A stretch of 64,000 nucleotides of DNA, taken from assembly GCA_016704275.1 (NCBI GenBank), contig JADJAK010000009.1, positions 1-64,000 of the forward strand, written 5' to 3'. Source of the DNA: Gemmatimonadota bacterium. GTDB lineage: Bacteria; Gemmatimonadota; Gemmatimonadetes; Gemmatimonadales; GWC2-71-9. The notes under the pieces are model-generated. The model searched no databases. It saw only the letters and a list, made by a program, of their open reading frames with translations, and was not told the DNA's origin. Of the stretch, positions 1-7,932 are shown piece after piece (position 1 is the first letter of the stretch; the number at the start of each line of letters is the position of its first letter). A program made the position numbers and the translations under genes.

Positions 1-620
1 GGCGCCCACGGTCGACGGCTCTTCTACGCGCTCGGCCTCGACCACCCGACCACGGTCGAGGGATCGTCGACGCCCTTCGGCGGACCCGCACCAATGCGGC
101 CTCCTTCCCGATGGCGACCAACGTGCAGTAGAGTTTGCAGCCACAGCGACGCGCCCGGCCTTCAAGATGTATTGGTATGATGGCGGACCGGCTCACGCGC
201 CGCGGCCAGGCCGCGCTCCCGGACGACTTCAAGTACGTCACCGAGGGTGGTGTCTTCATCGTCGGCGAGAAGGGAGTGCTGGTGCACCAGACGTATGGTG
301 CCAAGCCGCAACTCTTCCCGGCCGCCCTCATGGAAGAGGCCAAGAAGGTGCCCAAGACCGAGCGGCGCGTCACCACGACCCACGAGATGAACTGGGTCAA
401 CGCCATCAAGGGCACCGACGTCGCCTCGTCGCCGATTGAGTACGCCGCGAAGCTCGTCGAGACGATGCACCTCGGCGTCGCCGCCGTGCGTCACGCCGCC
501 GCACTCAACTCGGGTCCGCAGAAGTTGCAGTACGACGCAGCGAAGATGGCCTTCACCAATCAGGTCGGTGCCAACCAGTACCTCACGCGACCCTATCGCG
601 CAGGTTGGAACGTGGTCTGA
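1..620 (+). pseudogene. Gfo/Idh/MocA-family oxidoreductase, C-terminal part, several frameshifts
   Basis: The translated pieces form one C-terminal half of a Gfo/Idh/MocA dehydrogenase-like protein, a family of NAD(P)-dependent sugar or cyclitol oxidoreductases. The pieces lie in different frames. GSSTPFGG is in frame 1 up to about base 88. NAASFPMATNVQ is in frame 3 and ends at a TAG at 127-129. FKMYWYDGG is in frame 2 around 131-190. From about 220 the sequence runs uninterrupted in frame 3 to the TGA at 618-620 (PDDFKYV, then HEMNWVNAIKG). At least three indels therefore fall within about 130 bases of the left edge. The stretch after 220 is clean and well conserved, which argues for poor consensus at a contig end rather than decay, but a true pseudogene is possible. 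The N-terminal Rossmann domain lies outside the window. Confidence 0.75.
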
Positions 621-636
621 GCCTGACGGACCGGCT

Positions 637-656
637 CCCCGCCATCGGTGGCGGGG
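637..656 (+). terminator. GC hairpin after the oxidoreductase gene (possible terminator)
   Basis: An 8-bp perfect stem (CCCCGCCA/TGGCGGGG) with a TCGG loop lies 17 bases after the stop codon. No T-run follows, so it is a weak candidate for intrinsic termination; it may only protect the mRNA 3' end. Confidence 0.4.
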
Positions 657-717
657 GGCGTGTGCGAGGGGTATCGTAAAGGAGAAATAGTTCTCACCCC
701 TCTCGCGCAGGTGCCTC

Positions 718-2148
718 ATGCGCCACTCGTCGTACCTTCTGGCGTGCGCTCTTCTTGCGGTCCTCGGCTGTGCCGAGGACCCTGTTGTCGCGCCCCCGGT
801 GGCCAGTGCGCTGCAGGTCGTCAGCGGGAACTCGCAGAGCGGCACGCCGGGATATCGGCTCGGCGCCGAGGTGGCGGTGCGCCTCGTCGATCAGCGCGGC
901 GATCCGGTCGCGGGCGCCACGATCAACTTCGCGAGCACCGAGTCGGGTGCGGTGGCCGAACCGAATCGCGCCGTCACCGATGCCGAAGGTGTCGCGCGCA
1001 CGGCGTGGCGCCTAGGCTACGGCATCGGGAGTCAATCGCTCGCGGCCACGGTCGCTGGTGCAGAAATTCCCGCCGCGAACTTCACCGCGGCGGCTGCGAG
1101 TCAATCGCCGAAGTACGTCACTGGTGGCGGCCCCGGCATGTGCGTGGTGTATGCCGACGGCGTCTTGCGATGCGGCCTGCCGCCGACGCTCGGCGCGGCG
1201 AATCCGGCCTGGGCTGCGGTCGGCGGGACGATGCGGTTCAACGAGGTCGTGCTCGTGGATGACACCGCGATCGGCATGAAGGGATGCGCGATCGCGGAAT
1301 CGGGGCGAATCTGGTGCTTCACACTGGGCGTTGACGGGACGGTCACCGGTCTGGCCGAGTTGGCGGGCAGTTATCCGATGCTGCACGGGATGAGTGGGAG
1401 TGGCGTGGCAACGCACGTACCCGCCTATTGCGCACTCAGTGCCGTGGGCGAGGCAATGTGCTGGGGTCGCAACGACAAGTTTCAGTTCGGCTTCATCCCC
1501 TCCGATGGTGTCGTGGTGCCCTCACCCACGCCGATCAACACCACGGAGCGTTTCACGATGATCGAGATCGGCTGGGAGGGCGGCTGCGCCCTGACCGCAG
1601 TCGGTGAGGTGTGGTGCTGGGGTCGCAATCGGCAGGGCCAGACAGGGCAGCTCCCCCCCACGACCACGACGATTCCCGCGCGCGTCTCCACCCCGACCCG
1701 TTTCTCGCGGATCGCGATGGGCGATTGGGACGACACGGCGTGTGGTGTTGCGATCACCGGCGGCCTCTGGTGCTGGGGGCTGGGGACGGGCATGCGTGGC
1801 ACCGACGTGACCACACCGATTGGTCGGGTACCAGTCGCGATCCCGGGCCGGGAGAATGCGACCGACCTCACGCAGATAGCCTACGCGCTGGTCACCCTCA
1901 ACGGCAACCGAACCGGCTCCGCCTGGGGTGCCTTCCCCTTCGTGGACGGGGCGGCCGTCAGCAATGATTTCGTCACCTACACGGCCGTACCGATCAGCGA
2001 TTTCACCAACCGCACCGGCCGCGACGTCACCTGCGGTGCGGCCGCAGGCGCCTCTGGTACGCTCTGCGTCTCTGCGCGAAATCTTGTCGTCTCACGATAT
2101 CCTGGCACCGGCCCGCTCCCGCCAGTGTTCGGCATTCCCCCGCAGTAG
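718..2148 (+). CDS. Lipoprotein with Ig-like and RCC1-like repeats (copy 1 of a tandem pair)
   Basis: A 476-residue exported protein. A short signal peptide ends at a lipobox-like VLGC at residues 15-18. Residues 28-125 resemble a bacterial Ig-like (Big) domain, including VQVVSG/TPGYRLG-type strands. The rest holds RCC1/BNR-like repeats recognisable by CxW or WCWGR motifs (MCWGRND, WCWGRNRQG, WCWGLG), expected to form a beta-propeller. An AGGAG-type site is absent, but ATG follows GCAGGTGCCTC. It is tandem with a clear paralogue starting 30 bases after its stop. Such surface lipoproteins are common in Gemmatimonadota and similar soil bacteria; the ligand is unknown. Envelope location is inferred from the signal peptide. 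Confidence 0.8.
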   Translation: MRHSSYLLACALLAVLGCAEDPVVAPPVASALQVVSGNSQSGTPGYRLGAEVAVRLVDQRGDPVAGATINFASTESGAVAEPNRAVTDAEGVARTAWRLGYGIGSQSLAATVAGAEIPAANFTAAAASQSPKYVTGGGPGMCVVYADGVLRCGLPPTLGAANPAWAAVGGTMRFNEVVLVDDTAIGMKGCAIAESGRIWCFTLGVDGTVTGLAELAGSYPMLHGMSGSGVATHVPAYCALSAVGEAMCWGRNDKFQFGFIPSDGVVVPSPTPINTTERFTMIEIGWEGGCALTAVGEVWCWGRNRQGQTGQLPPTTTTIPARVSTPTRFSRIAMGDWDDTACGVAITGGLWCWGLGTGMRGTDVTTPIGRVPVAIPGRENATDLTQIAYALVTLNGNRTGSAWGAFPFVDGAAVSNDFVTYTAVPISDFTNRTGRDVTCGAAAGASGTLCVSARNLVVSRYPGTGPLPPVFGIPPQ

Positions 2149-2177
2149 CACGCTCACGCTTCACCCACGAGGTCACC

Positions 2178-3575
2178 ATGCGCATTGCCATGTCAGTGCT
2201 CGTCGCGGCCGGGGTCCTGGCCGCCTGTGGTGAGGATCCGGTCACCGGCCCCCCCGTCGCCACCGCCGTGCAGGTCGTGAGCGGCTCGGGTCAGACCGGG
2301 ACGCCCGGCTACCGGCTCGGCAATGAAGTCGTCGTCCGCGTCACCGACCCCTCGGGTGTCCCCATCCCCGGCGAGACGGTCACCTTCACCACCACCGACG
2401 CCTATGCGGTTCCGGAACCGGCAACGGTTATCACCGATGACGATGGGATTGCACGGACCTGGTGGCGGCTCGGCGCCGTCATCGGGACGCAGCGCCTCCT
2501 GGCACAGATCGGCGATCTGCCATCAGCTCAGCTGACTGCCACGGGGTCGAGCCTCGCCATCCGTTCGATGACGAGCGGCTTTAATTTCGGTTACTGCATC
2601 GTGGATTCCGATGGCATCCTCTCCTGTGGTGGTCATCCCGGCTTCGGCGCTGCCAATCCGTCGGCGCGCGTGGTCGCGCCTGGAACGACCCGCTTCACGG
2701 AAGTCGTGAGCAGCTGTGCCGTCGCCGAATCGGGGCGGCTCTGGTGCTTCACCCGTGCCGCCGACGGCAGCTTCGCGACGTTCAATGAGGTCGCCGGGAC
2801 GTACCCGGCGTTGCATGGCCTCACGAGCGGCTCCTCCTCAACCTCGGGCGCGTACTGTGGCCTCTCGGCAACCGGTCAGGGATGGTGCTGGGGGCGCAAC
2901 ACCGGCGACAATATCCTCGACGCCCCGGCCGCATCGAATACCGAGATTCCGCCGACGGCCATCTCCACCAACCAGCCGTTCGCGCGCATTCGCCTCGGCT
3001 TCGACACCGGCTGTGGCCTCACTGCGGAAGGGGTCGCGTGGTGCTGGGCGAGGAACGACGCTGCCAGGGTGGGCCAGCCCCAGCCGGGCGCCAGCATGCG
3101 CCCTACCGTCGTCAATTCGGCGGTGCCGTTCGCCGACCTCGCCCTCGACGATCTCCACTCCACCGTCTGCGGCGTCGCGTTGCTGGGCGGTGTCTGGTGC
3201 TGGGGGGAAGGATGGAGGTTCTCCGATGGCGCCGTCGTCGCCCTGATGGGCCCGACGCCGGTCGCGCTCGCCGGCTTTGGCAACGTCCGTGACATCACGA
3301 TGAACCGGCTGCAGTTCTCCTCGCTCCATGCGGGCACGTCTGGCGCCACCAGTCATGTCGACTTTGAAGGAAGAGGGTCGATTGTCTGGCGGGCGGCCGA
3401 CTTTGGTGGGCTCGTGCTTGAAAGCTGGCTCGACGGGGTTCAGGTCTTCCATGCGTGCGGCCGTGTCGCGGGCTCGTCCGCCGTCGTCTGCCGCGCCGTC
3501 GGTCCGAAGGCAGACGCGGTGCTGTTTGGGCCCAGGAACTACCGCCCCCTCGTCATCGGCGTCCCGCCGCAATAG
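2178..3575 (+). CDS. Lipoprotein with Ig-like and RCC1-like repeats (copy 2 of a tandem pair)
   Basis: 465 residues, clearly homologous to the preceding gene: both have VxVVSG followed by TPGYRLG shortly after the lipobox, and both carry WCWGR/WCWARN repeat motifs. The lipobox here is canonical (LAAC, residues 14-17). It has the same order of Ig-like domain (about residues 25-120) then propeller-type repeats. The two genes are probably co-transcribed (30-base gap) and arose by duplication followed by considerable divergence. No catalytic motif is visible. A binding or adhesion role at the cell surface is an inference. Confidence 0.8.
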   Translation: MRIAMSVLVAAGVLAACGEDPVTGPPVATAVQVVSGSGQTGTPGYRLGNEVVVRVTDPSGVPIPGETVTFTTTDAYAVPEPATVITDDDGIARTWWRLGAVIGTQRLLAQIGDLPSAQLTATGSSLAIRSMTSGFNFGYCIVDSDGILSCGGHPGFGAANPSARVVAPGTTRFTEVVSSCAVAESGRLWCFTRAADGSFATFNEVAGTYPALHGLTSGSSSTSGAYCGLSATGQGWCWGRNTGDNILDAPAASNTEIPPTAISTNQPFARIRLGFDTGCGLTAEGVAWCWARNDAARVGQPQPGASMRPTVVNSAVPFADLALDDLHSTVCGVALLGGVWCWGEGWRFSDGAVVALMGPTPVALAGFGNVRDITMNRLQFSSLHAGTSGATSHVDFEGRGSIVWRAADFGGLVLESWLDGVQVFHACGRVAGSSAVVCRAVGPKADAVLFGPRNYRPLVIGVPPQ

Positions 3576-3596
3576 TCTTCCGGAGACACCGCCGCG

Positions 3597-4043
3597 ATGC
3601 TTACCCGCCTCCTCGACCACCTGATCTGGGCCGACCTCCGTACCGCGGATGCGCTGGCCACGTTGCCGATGCCCGACGCCGAGCTGCTGCGGCTTTACGC
3701 GCACGTCCTCGGCGCCGAGGCGGTGTGGCTGGCCCGGATTGCCGGCCGGAGCGGTGATGTGCTGGTGTGGCCGACACTCTCCCTCGAGGAATGTCGCCAG
3801 CTCGCGGCCACCAATCATGCCGAGTTCGTGATGATGCAGGGCGCGCTCGACGATGGTGATGGCGAGCGGGTCGTCAGCTACGCCAATACCCGCGGCGAAC
3901 GGTTCGACAACACTGTCGCCGAGATCCTCCACCACGTCTGCCTGCACGGGATGTATCACCGCGGCCAGGTGATGCTCGGCATTCGCCAGGAAGAGGGGAC
4001 GCCAATCTCGACCGATTTCATCGTCTTCGCCCGCGGCGCGTAA
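3597..4043 (+). CDS. DinB-family protein
   Basis: 148 residues, four-helix DinB/YfiT-like fold. The C-terminal motif HHVCLHGMYHRGQV carries the histidines that normally bind a divalent metal in this family, together with an N-terminal HLIW segment. Members act as thiol transferases or metal-dependent hydrolases; the substrate cannot be told from sequence. It begins 21 bases after the second lipoprotein gene and is followed by a strong intrinsic terminator, so it ends that transcription unit. Confidence 0.8.
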   Translation: MLTRLLDHLIWADLRTADALATLPMPDAELLRLYAHVLGAEAVWLARIAGRSGDVLVWPTLSLEECRQLAATNHAEFVMMQGALDDGDGERVVSYANTRGERFDNTVAEILHHVCLHGMYHRGQVMLGIRQEEGTPISTDFIVFARGA

Positions 4044-4061
4044 CCACCCCCGCAGGACCGG

Positions 4062-4100
4062 CGGCCGAGGCAGGGAACTTCCCGCCTCGGCCGTTTTATT
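4062..4100 (+). terminator. Rho-independent terminator after the DinB-family gene
   Basis: A perfect 10-bp stem (4062-4071 with 4084-4093) extended by an inner GGG/CCC pairing around AACTT is followed directly by TTTTATTATT. It lies 19 bases past the DinB stop and just before the next start at 4109, so the DUF481 genes need their own promoter or read-through. Confidence 0.9.
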
Positions 4101-4108
4101 ATTGGCGC

Positions 4109-4810
4109 ATGATCACCCTACTCCTGGCGATGAGCGCCCTCGCGCCCGCCGACACGGCCAAGACCGTGAAGTTCACCGTGGACGCCGGCTTCGTGAATAC
4201 CACCGGCAACACCGAGATCACCTCCGTCAACCTCGGCAACAAGCTCGAGGCCACCCAGAAGGGGTGGAAGTTCACCCAGACCGGTGGCGTGGTGTACGGC
4301 AAGAACGACGGCGAGGTGAACACCTCGCTCTGGCTCGCCTCGCTGCGCGGCGCTCGGGAGCTCTCCTCCAAGGTCTCGCTCTTCGTGGTCACCGAGTTCG
4401 ACCGCAACACCTTCGCCGGCATCTCGTCGCGCTATGCGCCGCAGCTCGGCATCGCCGCGAAGCTCGTCGACGCGGAGAAGGACAAGCTCCGCGCCGAGAT
4501 CGGCGGCGGCTACACCTGGCAGAATGCCGTGGCGGTCGGCGAGAGCGCGGAGTTCGCGGCGGGACGCGGGGCGCTGCTCTACGCGCGCCAGCTCGGACCC
4601 AAGGCGAGCTTCGGGCAGACGCTCGAGTTCCTGCCGAATTTCAAGACCAGCGACGATCTCCGCATCAACAGCGAAACCGCGCTCACCGCCCCGCTCGCGA
4701 GCGGGGTCGCGATGAAGGCCAGCTACGTGATTCGCTACGACGGACTTCCCGAAACGGGCTTCCGCAAAACAGATCGGATTCTCACCACGGGACTGCAGCT
4801 GGCATTCTGA
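4109..4810 (+). CDS. DUF481 (YdiY-like) outer-membrane protein, copy 1
   Basis: 233 residues. The short N-terminus (MITLLLAMSALAPAD) looks like a clipped signal peptide. The body has the DUF481 pattern: an early GFVNTTGNTE motif, alternating beta strands, a central GGGYTW strand and a terminal amphipathic strand ending in aromatic F (LQLAF), as for an outer-membrane barrel. The family has no known enzymatic activity; E. coli YdiY is acid-inducible. It is followed after 106 bases by a homologous gene. Outer-membrane location is inferred. Confidence 0.75.
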   Translation: MITLLLAMSALAPADTAKTVKFTVDAGFVNTTGNTEITSVNLGNKLEATQKGWKFTQTGGVVYGKNDGEVNTSLWLASLRGARELSSKVSLFVVTEFDRNTFAGISSRYAPQLGIAAKLVDAEKDKLRAEIGGGYTWQNAVAVGESAEFAAGRGALLYARQLGPKASFGQTLEFLPNFKTSDDLRINSETALTAPLASGVAMKASYVIRYDGLPETGFRKTDRILTTGLQLAF

Positions 4811-4916
4811 TCAGGCCGGGGGCGTCCGGGCCGCGGAAGGGTTACTTTCTGGGGATCCGGGCGCCTGGCAGGTGGCGGGCGTCGTCCTGTCGCGTCGTGC
4901 CCGCCGGAGCCACTCC

Positions 4917-5709
4917 ATGTTCCCCATCGCCCGCCGTGCCCTCGTCCTCGCGCTGCTGCCCGTTGGGCTGGCGGCGCAGGCCGGCACGACGCCACCGCCG
5001 ACCGGTGCCGTGGCCCCGCCGGTGGCACCGACGCCCGCGCCGAAGCCCCCCAACGTGATCAAGTTCACCGGCGACCTCGGCTACGTCAGCACCGCGGGCA
5101 ATTCGTCGGTCCAAACCTTGAACCTCGGCGACCGGGTCAGCGCCAAGTTCGGCGTGGTCACCATCTCGCAGCAGTTCTCGCTGGTGCACGGGCGCAGCAA
5201 GGGGAAGACGGTCACCTCGCTCTATCGGGCGCAGGTGCGCTCGGACTATTCGCTGCAGACCACCTTCGGCATCTACGCCCAGGTCAACTACGAGCGCAAC
5301 GTCTTTCGCCGGCCTCGCGTCCCGCATCGCGACCAACACCGGGCTGACGGCGTTGCTCCACGCTGACCCGCGCCACCGCCTCACCCTCGAGGGCGGCGTC
5401 TCGGTGACGGCACAGCGATCGGTCGACCCGACCAAGCGGCCGAATCAGGACTTCCTCGGTGGGCGCGCGGCGACGGCCTATACCCAGAAGCTCGGCGCCA
5501 AGGCCTCGTTTGCACAGACGATCGAGTTGCTGCCGAACTTCCGCGAGAAGGAAGACCTCCGCATCAACACCGAGAGCACCGTCGTCGCCCCGATCACCAA
5601 GGAGGTCGGCGTGAAGTTGAGTTATGTGATCCGCTACGACGGCCTGCCGCAGCCGGGCTTCCTTTCGACGGACCGCCTCTTCACCTCCGGCATCCAGATC
5701 ACGCTCTGA
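4917..5709 (+). CDS. DUF481 (YdiY-like) outer-membrane protein, copy 2, interrupted by a frameshift
   Basis: Paralogue of the preceding gene. ATG at 4917 follows a GCCGGAG ribosome site and opens a typical signal peptide ending LAAQAG, then a proline-rich linker and GYVSTAGNSS, equivalent to the DUF481 start motif. The frame is lost after NYERNVF. Removing one T from the TTT at 5304-5306 restores AGLASRIATNTGLTALLHADP and the rest up to the TGA at 5707-5709, giving 263 residues. The downstream part is well conserved with copy 1 (ELLPNFR, SYVIRYDGLP), so the gene is probably intact in the organism, or possibly switched by slippage at the short T-run. Confidence 0.75.
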
Positions 5710-5740
5710 TGATGGCGCGCTCGATCCCCGGTCGCGAGCC

Positions 5741-6352
5741 ATGCGCATGACCTCGCCCCGACCGCCGCTGGCCGAACCGCCCGATCTGCGGGCGGCGCTC
5801 CGCGCGGAGCCGGCGCTGCGCAAGGTGTTCAGCGCGCTCGCCTATACCCATCAGCGGGAACACATCGAGGCCCTGCTCACCGCGAAGAAGCCGGAGACGC
5901 GGGCGCGGCGGCTGGCGAAGACCCTCGACATGTTGCGCAGCGACCAGCCGGCGCGCGTCGCCACCAATTCGACCCGGCCGACCGTCGCCAAGATGAGCCT
6001 CCGCGCCGGGCAGCGGCTGCTGGTCCTCGATGCCGACACGGCGGCGCGCGCGACCTTCGCCGCACTGCCCGCCGGCGTCGAACGCGTCAGTCGAGCGGCA
6101 ACGGCGAACGCTGACGTGGTGGTCCTCTACGCCCTCACAGCCGAAGCACTCGTCCGCCGTCTCCCGACGGCCCTCAAAGCACTCGTCCCTGGTGGCACCC
6201 TCTGGGTGGCGTACCCGAAGCAGTCCTCCGGCCGCGCCACGACGCTCACCCGCGACCATGGCTGGGCTGCGGTACACGCTGCCGGCTGGCGCGGCATCAA
6301 CCTGATCGCCTTCGACGACCACTGGTCTGGAGAGAAATGTCGCCATGAGTGA
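5741..6352 (+). CDS. YdeI/OmdA-type domain fused to a DUF3052-like domain
   Basis: 203 residues. Residues 17-67 match the C-terminal YdeI/OmpD-associated pattern (VFSALAYTHQREHIEALLTAKKPETR). Residues 85-203 resemble DUF3052: a Rossmann-like ADVVVLYA strand, GGTLWVAYPKQSS and the closing DDHWSGEKCRHE. The function of both domains is unknown; YdeI-type proteins have been linked to bacteriocin or peptide stress. The stop overlaps the next start by 8 bases, suggesting coupled translation with the YfiT-like gene. Confidence 0.7.
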   Translation: MRMTSPRPPLAEPPDLRAALRAEPALRKVFSALAYTHQREHIEALLTAKKPETRARRLAKTLDMLRSDQPARVATNSTRPTVAKMSLRAGQRLLVLDADTAARATFAALPAGVERVSRAATANADVVVLYALTAEALVRRLPTALKALVPGGTLWVAYPKQSSGRATTLTRDHGWAAVHAAGWRGINLIAFDDHWSGEKCRHE

Positions 6353-6872
6353 CCCACGCTACCCGATCGGACCCTTCGTCGCGCCCACCGGGTGGGACGA
6401 GCATCTCGTGGCCATGTGGCGCGGCGCCATCGCCGAGCTGCCGCGCGCACTCCGCGCGACCGTGTCGAGCCTCGACAATGCCGCGCTCGACACGCCCTAT
6501 CGCGACGGCGGCTGGACCATCCGCCAGATCGTCCACCATCTGGCGGACTCCCACCTCAACGCCTATATGCGCTTCAAGCTGGCGCTGACCGAGGAGAATC
6601 CGGTCATTCGCCCCTATTCGCAGGAGGCGTTCGCCAAGCTCCCCGACTCGACGCACCTCACGGTGGCGCCGTCGCTGGAGATGCTCGAAGGACTCCACGT
6701 TCGCTGGGGGATGCTGCTGTCCACCCTTGACGACGCGGCGCTGCACCGCACCTTTGTGCACCCCGAGTACAACAAGACCTTCACGCTCGGCCACACCCTG
6801 GCGCTCTACGCCTGGCATGGTCAGCACCATACCGCGCAGATCATCGCCCTGTGCAACAGCCGGGGCTGGTAG
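6345..6872 (+). CDS. YfiT-family (DinB-fold) putative metal-dependent thiol transferase
   Basis: 175 residues with the full YfiT/bacillithiol-transferase signature: RYPIGPF near the N-terminus, GWTIRQIVHHLADSH at 56-70 and LYAWHGQHHTAQI near the C-terminus. His64 or His65, His158 and His162 are the likely metal ligands. Characterised relatives conjugate bacillithiol to electrophiles. Whether this organism makes bacillithiol cannot be seen here. Its start lies inside the end of the upstream gene. Confidence 0.85.
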   Translation: MSDPRYPIGPFVAPTGWDEHLVAMWRGAIAELPRALRATVSSLDNAALDTPYRDGGWTIRQIVHHLADSHLNAYMRFKLALTEENPVIRPYSQEAFAKLPDSTHLTVAPSLEMLEGLHVRWGMLLSTLDDAALHRTFVHPEYNKTFTLGHTLALYAWHGQHHTAQIIALCNSRGW

Positions 6873-6918
6873 CGGCACCGCAGCTCACGCTCGTTTCTTC
6901 CTTACTTGGAGATCGCAG

Positions 6919-7284
6919 ATGGAGCGACAGAAGGTCGTCGGGATCGGGGGCATCGTCCTCTTTGCCGACAATGCGGATTCCCTCGCGCACTGGTACGAGC
7001 GCCACCTCGGCCTCTTCTTCACCCGCGAACCCGGCAGCCACGAGTGGTGGTGTGACTTCGGCGGCCTCTCCTTCTCGATTCATCAGGCGAAGCACCCGCT
7101 CGCGCATGACCGTCGCCAGGTCGAGATCACCTGGTACGTGAACGACCTCGACGCCCTCACCGAACAGCTCGGTGAACTCGGTGTCACCCTCGCCGAACGC
7201 CAGGAAACCATCGACGGCGACTTCGCCTGGCTCGATGACCCGGAAGGGAATCGGGTGGAGTTGTGGCAGGCGCCAGGGGTGTAA
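6919..7284 (+). CDS. VOC-family (glyoxalase/dioxygenase superfamily) protein
   Basis: 121 residues, a single vicinal-oxygen-chelate module. ATG 6919 follows CTTGGAG and begins MERQKVVGIGGIVLFADN. The family pattern is clear: an early helix with LAHWYERHLGL, a central WYVNDLD strand and the C-terminal DPEGNRVELWQ motif, whose Glu is a usual metal ligand. Substrate unknown; the YfiT-like neighbour hints at detoxification. Its stop lies two bases before a heptamer-built palindrome. Confidence 0.85.
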   Translation: MERQKVVGIGGIVLFADNADSLAHWYERHLGLFFTREPGSHEWWCDFGGLSFSIHQAKHPLAHDRRQVEITWYVNDLDALTEQLGELGVTLAERQETIDGDFAWLDDPEGNRVELWQAPGV

Positions 7285-7285
7285 C

Positions 7286-7375
7286 GAGAAGCGAGAAGGG
7301 AGAAGCGAGAAGCGTGGCTCGGCGGGAAGATCTCTCCGCTGGGCCACGCTTCTCGCTTCTCGCTTCTCGCTTCTC
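7286..7375. repeat. Intergenic heptamer palindrome, family A, copy 1
   Basis: Four left-arm 7-mers (GAGAAGC, GAGAAGG, GAGAAGC, GAGAAGC; 7286-7313), a 34-base imperfectly palindromic core (7314-7347) and four exact right-arm 7-mers GCTTCTC (7348-7375). The whole 90-base unit can fold into one long hairpin. Bases 7286-7347 recur without a mismatch, inverted, at 31060-31121. The copy sits between the convergent VOC and RidA-like genes, where it could also act as a bidirectional terminator. Confidence 0.9.
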
Positions 7376-7377
7376 GC

Positions 7378-7932
7378 TTAGGGCCGTCTCGTCCGATCCG
7401 GAAACTCACTCCTCAGCTGTGCCGTCCCCTCGATCATCACCCGCATCGCCGCTTCGGGCAGGGCACTCACGCCGACCACGGTGAGGGCGGGTGGCGCGTC
7501 CTTCCCGAGCACGTCGAGGATGGCGGTGCGCACGGTCTCGACGGCCTCGGTCGAGGGATCGCGGAGGTAGACGGTCAGGCGGACCACGTCGCCGGGGACG
7601 CCGCGCGCGGCGCGCACGACGGTGACGAAGTTGCCCAGTGCCTGGCGGACCTGGCCGTTGAGGTCGGTCCCGACGAGGCGGCCGGCCGAATCGACCGGCA
7701 CCATCCCCGAGACCTGCACCGTGAAGCCGACGCGAACCGCGGCCGGCATGCCATCGAGCGTCGGGACGGAGGGCGCGACGATCCGCTCCGGCGTGGCGGA
7801 GGGCGTCGGCATCACGCCCGGCGGTGTGCGCGGTGCGGGGGGTGCGCAGGCGGTGAGCGTCAGTCCGATGGTCAGCAGGGCAGCAGCAGTCGGTCGCATC
7901 GTCGTCCGGGGGAAGTGGGGAATGAGTCTCAT
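7378..7932 (-). CDS. RidA/YjgF-family lipoprotein
   Basis: 184 residues. The start at 7932 forms an ATGA overlap with the stop of the 5'-nucleotidase gene; an internal ATG at 7899 is an alternative. A signal peptide ends at the lipobox LTAC, then a proline-rich linker, then a Rid fold (TVQVSGMVPVDSAGRLVG, VVRLTVYLRD). Rid enzymes hydrolyse enamine/imine intermediates using a conserved Arg in a PARxxV context. Here that position reads PALTVV, so the catalytic Arg appears lost, as in non-deaminase Rid groups. An exported lipoprotein Rid is unusual. It pairs with an exported nucleotidase. Confidence 0.8.
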   Translation of the reverse strand: MRLIPHFPRTTMRPTAAALLTIGLTLTACAPPAPRTPPGVMPTPSATPERIVAPSVPTLDGMPAAVRVGFTVQVSGMVPVDSAGRLVGTDLNGQVRQALGNFVTVVRAARGVPGDVVRLTVYLRDPSTEAVETVRTAILDVLGKDAPPALTVVGVSALPEAAMRVMIEGTAQLRSEFPDRTRRP

